From assembly GCF_028583425.1 (NCBI RefSeq), contig NC_072795.1, positions 66,292,001 through 66,356,000 on the forward strand: 64,000 bases of DNA, written 5' to 3'. This DNA is from Eublepharis macularius. Lineage: Eukaryota > Chordata > Lepidosauria > Squamata > Eublepharidae. The translations under genes were made by a program, and so were the position numbers. The first letter of the stretch is position 1, and the number at the start of each line of letters is the position of its first letter. Positions 58,765 through 64,000 of the stretch are shown piece by piece. A model generated the notes under the pieces. The model saw only the letters and a list, made by a program, of their open reading frames with translations, ran no database searches and was not told the DNA's origin.

Positions 58765-61335
58765 CTGCTCTGGCACATGATGGGCTTCACCTCTCAAGGG
58801 CAGGAAAGAAAACGTTTGGAATGAACCTAGAGAACTTCATCAGGAGAGCTTTAAACTGATGCTGCAAGGGGAAGGGGATGATCGACATGGTAATTTCAAT
58901 GAAGAAGTGATAACAGCAGGGGCGCACCTGGGTAGGACAGATCAAACAAAGGCACAAGGCTACAAGTGTCTATATACCAATGCCCAAAGTATGGGTAATA
59001 AGAAAGAAGAGCTTGAGCTTCTATTGCAAACAGAGGGCTACGATATAGTAGGAATTACTGAGACTTGGTGGGATGATTCCCATGACTGGAATGTGCTAGT
59101 GGATGGGTATGAGTTGTTCAAGAAAAACTGGAAGGGTAGAAGAGAAGGTGGAGTGGTGTTGTATGTAAGGAGAGGGCTTGATTGTCAAGAAGTTATGGAG
59201 AATGGGGTGGACAGCCCAGTGGAAAGCATATGGGTAGAAATAAGGGGAGGAAGGGCAAAGGGTATTATTGTTGGAGTCTGCTACAGACCACCTGACCAGC
59301 AAGAAGAAATGGATGCTGCCCTCTTTGAACAGATTGGTAGAGTATCCAGAGATCAGAACCTTGTAATTATGGGTGACTTCAACTTCCCAGATGTGTGCTG
59401 GAAGACAGGCTCAGCAAAGTGTCATGAATCATGGAATTTCCTGACCTGCCTGGCCGATAACTTCCTTTTTCAAAAGGTGGAGGAAGCTACAAGGGGCTCG
59501 GCCATACTAGACTTGATATTAACCAACAGGGAAGAATTGGTAGATGAGATGAAGGTGGAGGGGACCTTAGGGGTTACTAGATACTGCAAATCAGCCATCA
59601 GAGAGGCCAAAGCTCAGTATGAGCTGGGTCTGGCCAGGAGGGCTTGTTACAATAAGAAAAAATTCTACAGATATGTGAGAAGCAAACACAAGGTAAAAGA
59701 GGCAATTGGACCACTGTTGGGAGTAGATGGAGAAACTCTGATGCAGGACAGAGAAAAAGCAGACAGGCTTAATGACTTTTTTGCCTGTTTTCTCCCTGAA
59801 GAACTCAGGCACATCTAGAGATAGTAGAAAATGTGGCAGGACACCTGAGTGGCTAATTGACATTGACAGAGAGGTTGTGGAGAGGCATCTGGCTGCACTG
59901 GATGAATACAAATCCCCTGGGCCGGATGGGGTGCACCCAAGAGTGCTCAAAGAACTTTACAGAGAACTTGCAGAAACCCTGTCCTTCATCTTTAAGGCCT
60001 CCTGGAGGACTGGGGATGTGCCACAAGATTGGAGAAGAGCTAATGTTATCCCAATCTTTAAGAAAGGGAAGAAGGATGACCCGGGAAACTACAGGCCCAT
60101 CAGTCTGACGTCTGTTGCTGGGAAGATATTAGATTTGTAAGCATCTGAAGGACTGCTCAATGATCCGGGGAAGTCAGCATGGTTTTGTCCCTAACAGATC
60201 TTGCCAGACCAACCTGGTTTCCTTCTTTGATTGAGTGAGCAGCTTACTGGATCGGGGGAACCCTGTTGATGTGATTTATCTGGATTTCAGTAAAGCTTTT
60301 GATAAGGTCCCCCATGGCATTTTGATGGGCAAACTGGAAGACTGTGGACTGGACTATAGGACAGTTTGGTGGATAGGGAACTGGTTAGAGGACAACCCCC
60401 AAAGAGTGGTTGTCAATGGCATTTCATCAGATTGGAGGGAGGTGTCCAGTGGGGTGCCACAGGGCTCGGTTTGGGGCCCAGTACTTTTCAATATTTTTAT
60501 CAATGATCTGGATGAAGGAGTGGAAGGGCTTCTCATTAAATTTGCTGATGATACCAAATTGGGAGGGTAGCAAATACCCAAGAAGATAGAATTAAAATTC
60601 AACAAGACCTGAATACTCTGGAGAAGTGGGCAGCTGTGAATAGGATGCAATTCAAGAAAGACAAGTGCACAGCATTACATCTGGGCCACAAAAATGGGAA
60701 GCACAAATGCTGGATGGGGGATACACTTCTGGGCAGTAGTATATGTGAAAGGGATCTTGGGGCAAGAGTGGACTGTAAACTAAATATGAGCAGTCAGTGT
60801 GATGTGGTGGCAAAAAAGGCTAATTCAATCTTGGGTTGTATCAAAGGGGCCATAGTGTCAAAATCGCAGGAGGTCATAGCCCCTCTCTATACTGCCCTGG
60901 TCAGGCCACACCTGGAGTATTGTGTGCAGTTCTGGAGGCCTCACTTCAAAAAGGACGTGGACAAAATCGAGAGGGTGCAGAGGAGAGCAATGAGGATGGG
61001 GGTCTGGAGACAGAGCCCTACGAGGAAAGGTTGAGGGCCTTGGGAATGTTTAGTTTGGAGAAGAGGAGGTTGAGGGGGGACATGATTGCTCTCTTTAAAT
61101 ATTTGAAAGGCTGTCATTTGGAGGAGGGCAAGGAGCTGTTCCAGTTGTCAGCAGAGGGTAGAATGCGAAGCAATGGGCTTAAATTACATGCACAAAGGTA
61201 CCGGCTGGATATTAGGAAAAACTTTTTCACGGTCAGAGTAGTTCAAAAGTGGAATCAGCTGCCTAGGGAGGTGGTAAGCTCCCCCTCACTGGCAGTTTTC
61301 AAGAAGAGACTGGATGAAATGCTTGTTGTTTGTCT
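58765..61335 (+). mobile_element. CR1 LINE, plus strand, endonuclease to C-terminus
   Basis: The order is intact: leader block (GFHLS-like, then MNLENFIRRAL), AP endonuclease (58950-59570), RT (59820-60570) and the C-terminal region ending SSPSLAVFKKRLDEML near 61322. A coding gap of about 130 codons lies after the endonuclease at 59570. Frameshifts or stops occur near 59810, 60138, 60568 and 61010. The 3' UTR with the usual 8-bp repeats is missing. It is inactive but relatively well kept. Confidence 0.88.
58859..59818 (+). pseudogene. CR1 endonuclease domain, frame with internal deletion
   Basis: The 319-codon frame has the apurinic-type endonuclease motifs of CR1: YTNAQSMGNKKEELE, VGITETWWDDSH, GGVVLYVRRG, GVCYRPPDQQ, VIMGDFNFPD and AILDLILTNREEL. 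After GTLG the expected SDH block and most of the linker are missing, and the frame resumes at IREAKAQYELGLARR, KADRLNDFFACF, then stops. The catalytic SDH motif at the end of the endonuclease is therefore lost. This enzyme normally nicks the insertion target. Confidence 0.85.
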
Positions 61336-61340
61336 TGATA
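59820..61340 (+). pseudogene. CR1 reverse transcriptase and C-terminal region, broken
   Basis: Separate open stretches follow the CR1 RT order: SPGPDGVHPRVLKEL and NVIPIFKKGKKDDPGNYRPI (to 60138), [36 protein letters not shown] and [10 protein letters not shown] with the catalytic ADD (60235-60570), KCTALHLGHKN and LYTALVRPHLEYCVQFWRP (60636-61034), then LRALGMFSLEKRRLRGDMI and SSPSLAVFKKRLDEML (to about 61325). Three frame breaks and a stop separate them. Confidence 0.85.
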
Positions 61341-61859
61341 CTTTTAGAAATAAGCTGTTCAAATTCTCTTGTTGCATGCCTAATTATGAACTTGCACTTC
61401 TTTTGCTTCCATCCCTGTGCTCCCTTCTGCTCACTTCGTTAGGGCAGACCTTCCACTTTTTAAAAGAAGCTTTTTTGTTTTTTATGACTTCTTTGACTTG
61501 GATCATTATCATGCAGGCATCCTTTTATAGCTGGCAGTACCTTTTCTAACCTGGATTCAACTTTTCTTCCAATTTGTCATCTGCCCACCCATGCTTTAGT
61601 GTGAGAAGTTGCCAAACATTAGAAATGTGGATAGAAATGATGATATTATTCCTCTCAAATGTTATCCTGTTGCCAGAGGCATAAAATTGTCTCTTTGTGT
61701 CTTGTTGTCCTTGCAAAGTTCCAGATTCCAGCAGACTTTTCTTGATTTGCCTGCAGCTGCAATTTCAAACCAGTTCACGTCTCTTGTCTTGAGATCATGA
61801 CAAGCCAACTTATATTCAGTTTATGCTCCTGGAGCAATAGTCATTGGAACAATTTTGCC

Positions 61860-62110
61860 CATTGTGATTTATTTATTTATAGTCCACCTTTCTCACTGAG
61901 ACTCAAGCGATTACACAGTGTGAGACAATGCAACTAATAGGATGCAACTTCTAATAAGCAATGCAATAAGAATTTGAAACAACATAACAATAGTATTAGA
62001 CATGATATGTCTGAAAATGTGAAATATGAAATTACACAAGCAGATAACAGTGCTGTAAGAGCAAGATAATACATGCAGCAACAGATAATAATATACCATA
62101 CACAAAACAA
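61860..62110 (-). mobile_element. L2-like LINE 3' tail fragment
   Basis: On the minus strand 'cttgagtctcagtgagaaag' followed by 'gtggactataaataaataaa' matches the L2 tails at 13037-13098 and 23570-23620. Beyond it is AT-rich sequence similar in style to 23620-23720. Nothing is recognised in the adjoining 61341-61859. Confidence 0.6.
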
Positions 62111-62118
62111 TGTACTAA

Positions 62119-62194
62119 ATGTTTTTAGTTTGGAGATCTGAAAGTCTACAATTTGTTTCAATCATCCACACAACATGGAAATATTGAGAGGTGA
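62119..62194 (+). repeat. 76-bp perfect direct repeat, left copy
   Basis: The 76 bases beginning ATGTTTTTAGTTTGGAGATC and ending GAAATATTGAGAGGTGA are identical, by eye at every position, to 63587-63662. Spacing between starts is 1468 bp. Confidence 0.9.
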
Positions 62195-62329
62195 TGTAGT
62201 AAGAGCAGGATAATCATACAGTAAATTCTCCTAATTTGAGTCTGCTTTCAGAAAATTGAATATATTCTCCATAACTGCTCTTTCCCCAATGATTCTATCC
62301 ATCCAAACTATCACCATGATCAACAGGAT

Positions 62330-62440
62330 TTGAGTCCAGTGGCACCTTAGAGACCAACACAATTTTCAAGGTATGAGCTGTAGAGAGTCAGAGCTCCCTT
62401 CTTCAGGAGCTCTGACTCTTGAAAGCTCATATCCTATTTC
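62330..62440 (+). repeat. Dispersed 'gagtccagtggcacctta' repeat
   Basis: Related to the palindromic element at 14066-14200; here the inner part forms its own hairpin ('gagagtcagagctcccttct' against 'aggagctctgactcttgaaa'). Confidence 0.55.
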
Positions 62441-62730
62441 TGAGTTATCACCAAATGTTTCATCCCAACCATCAGTACTGGTTGTCAGATGCTGATGATC
62501 CTCTTGCTCTTCAGGATCAGAGTGGAGGGTTCAATCTATGGGGTAAAGACTGTGACAGACAACCCTTTATCAAGTGTGCAGTCAGAGGCATTTTTAAGAC
62601 TGATAACATTATCTTCTTCTTAATAATGTTATGAGATTCTCGTTTGAGTCCTCTGTCAGGGCCAGGACCTATGAGAAAATAATGTTAAGGTTCCTTAATG
62701 TTCATAGGTGTTTACTCAGTGGGAGACAAT

Positions 62731-63349
62731 TGTTAGGATATGATGATATGGTCTTTTCATGGCTCTGATCTTGCAAGAGAACTTGTAGAAGATTACTCCA
62801 CTCAGCTGAGGAGAGGAAAGGCAAAAAGTGTGAATGTATGCATAACACAGTAGATGTAGACAATATGGAAGAAGCAGAGAGACTGATGAAAGTTGGCTGG
62901 AAAGTGAAACACCTTGGAGGGTGCTCTGTCTTAGTGGATCTGATGCGGCATAGCAGCAGGACTTGTTCTAAGCTTTTCCCCAGTCAGCATAAGTTCCCTC
63001 CAATCTGAATCCCTTATGCAGGATCAATCTGAATCATACATTCTAGAATTGACGCATTACAAGAGTCAGGGTGGGGGTATACAGAGAAAGAAAAACAGTA
63101 TTCATTTTCCTTTTCTATTTAGATCCTTATTACATCTTGTTTGACCAACAAAGTTATTTGTTTTGCTCAGATTATGCAAAAAGGAACTGATGCATTGAAG
63201 AAGTGCCTCTTTGTGCTCTCCTTGTATATAAAGCAACTAAATAAAGCAACTATTGCAAAACACCCCTAAGTCTCCAGTGTTCTCCACTCTAAAGGGAACC
63301 AGCCCAGGGAGTGTTGCCCCAGAACTTCTTGTTTTGTGTTCTTTGAACA
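62731..63349 (+). mobile_element. Possible solo LTR
   Basis: The 619-bp segment starts TGTTAGGATATG and ends TTTGAACA. It contains TATATAAA (63225-63232) and AATAAA (63240-63245) in LTR-like order. Flanks ACAAT (62726-62730) and GCAAT (63350-63354) agree at 4 of 5 bases. Internal sequence was not recognised, so this stays tentative. Confidence 0.35.
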
Positions 63350-63586
63350 GCAATAGCCCCTCTGTCCCATGCTGACAATCTCAACCATGACTAACTAATA
63401 GATGTCTTTTGCTCAATGGATTTCCAAGCAAGTGGGAAGTTTCTCCCTCTTAATTCCCATCTATAATAAAAGTAATCCTGAGATTTGGGCACAGTAAAAG
63501 TAGAGATTTCTACTAATGCCAATGATGAATTGTTCCTAATCTATAAATGCTTGAAAGAGAACTGTGTTTGGGGGAAACTGTTATGT

Positions 63587-63662
63587 ATGTTTTTAGTTTG
63601 GAGATCTGAAAGTCTACAATTTGTTTCAATCATCCACACAACATGGAAATATTGAGAGGTGA
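63587..63662 (+). repeat. 76-bp perfect direct repeat, right copy
   Basis: Identical to 62119-62194. No poly(A) or terminal inverted repeat adjoins it that would explain the duplication as an ordinary target site. Confidence 0.9.
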
Positions 63663-64000
63663 AACAAAGATGACAAAAAGATTCTAAAGAACAGACTGTA
63701 AGTCCTAAAGCAGAGATTTGTTTTTGTGCGTGAAAGGATTGGAGAACTCAAAGTGTTCTCAGGAGAAACAAAACACTATAAAGTGATCTTTCCCACAGTG
63801 CTAAGAACAGTTTCTGTGGTTCTCTTCCATTTCCACCATAAAGGTACAAATTTTACTTCATTACCATATTTCTCTTAACTTTGAAACTGTATTTCCCATA
63901 GTTCTCCAGGTTCTTCTCATGTTTTTATGGATGTTCTGTATGAGAATGCATGGTATTTAAGAGGCTGAAAAGATGTGCATTTAATTTGTCCCCCCCCTGT

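Noticed and set aside
1..64000. CRISPR arrays, bacterial operons, tRNA or rRNA genes
   Set aside because: The window is vertebrate nuclear DNA. Tandem repeats seen are microsatellites or minisatellites, and tRNA- or 5S-like sequences are SINE heads and not genes.

Overview
Vertebrate nuclear DNA, most likely from a squamate reptile (lizard or snake). The evidence is a single intron-containing developmental gene inside a large, repeat-rich neighbourhood with a mix of transposons typical of squamates: Penelope-like elements (PLEs), CR1, L2 and L1 LINEs, Ty3/gypsy, hAT-type MITEs, tRNA- and 5S-derived SINEs. The species cannot be fixed from the sequence.

The one host gene is TLX1 (HOX11), on the minus strand. 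Its three coding exons are at 36097-35605, 31661-31424 and 17971-17749, all with GT/AG borders and matching phases. They give a 317-residue homeodomain protein, or 305 residues with an internal acceptor 36 nt further in. Exon 1 and its promoter, and exon 2, lie in CpG-rich islands. Intron 1 is 3.9 kb and almost free of repeats. Intron 2 is 13.45 kb; its 3' half (about 18-25 kb) is packed with retroposons while its 5' half (25-31 kb) is mostly unique. The block from about 25 to 46 kb is unique, AT-rich in patches and a good place for conserved regulatory elements.

The left flank (1-16.5 kb) is a stack of nested mobile elements. A Ty3/gypsy element (LTR plus the start of an open gag, cut by the window edge) sits inside a PLE fragment. 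A second PLE type with inverted terminal arms carries two MITEs with perfect 8-bp target duplications. A nearly complete PLE with an intact RT plus GIY-YIG reading frame has had its 5' end inverted. L2 pieces and a GC-rich hAT-type element follow. Both PLE copies of the first type carry a hammerhead-ribozyme-like core.

The right flank (46-64 kb) holds a 5'-truncated L1 with a 17-bp target duplication, an ORF1-only L1-derived element (HAL1-like) with its own target duplication and poly(A), a 46-bp-period minisatellite, two CR1 elements arranged head to head, an LTR-like segment, and a perfect 76-bp direct repeat. No second host gene was recognised. In other vertebrates LBX1 and KAZALD1 are neighbours of TLX1; neither is visible here.
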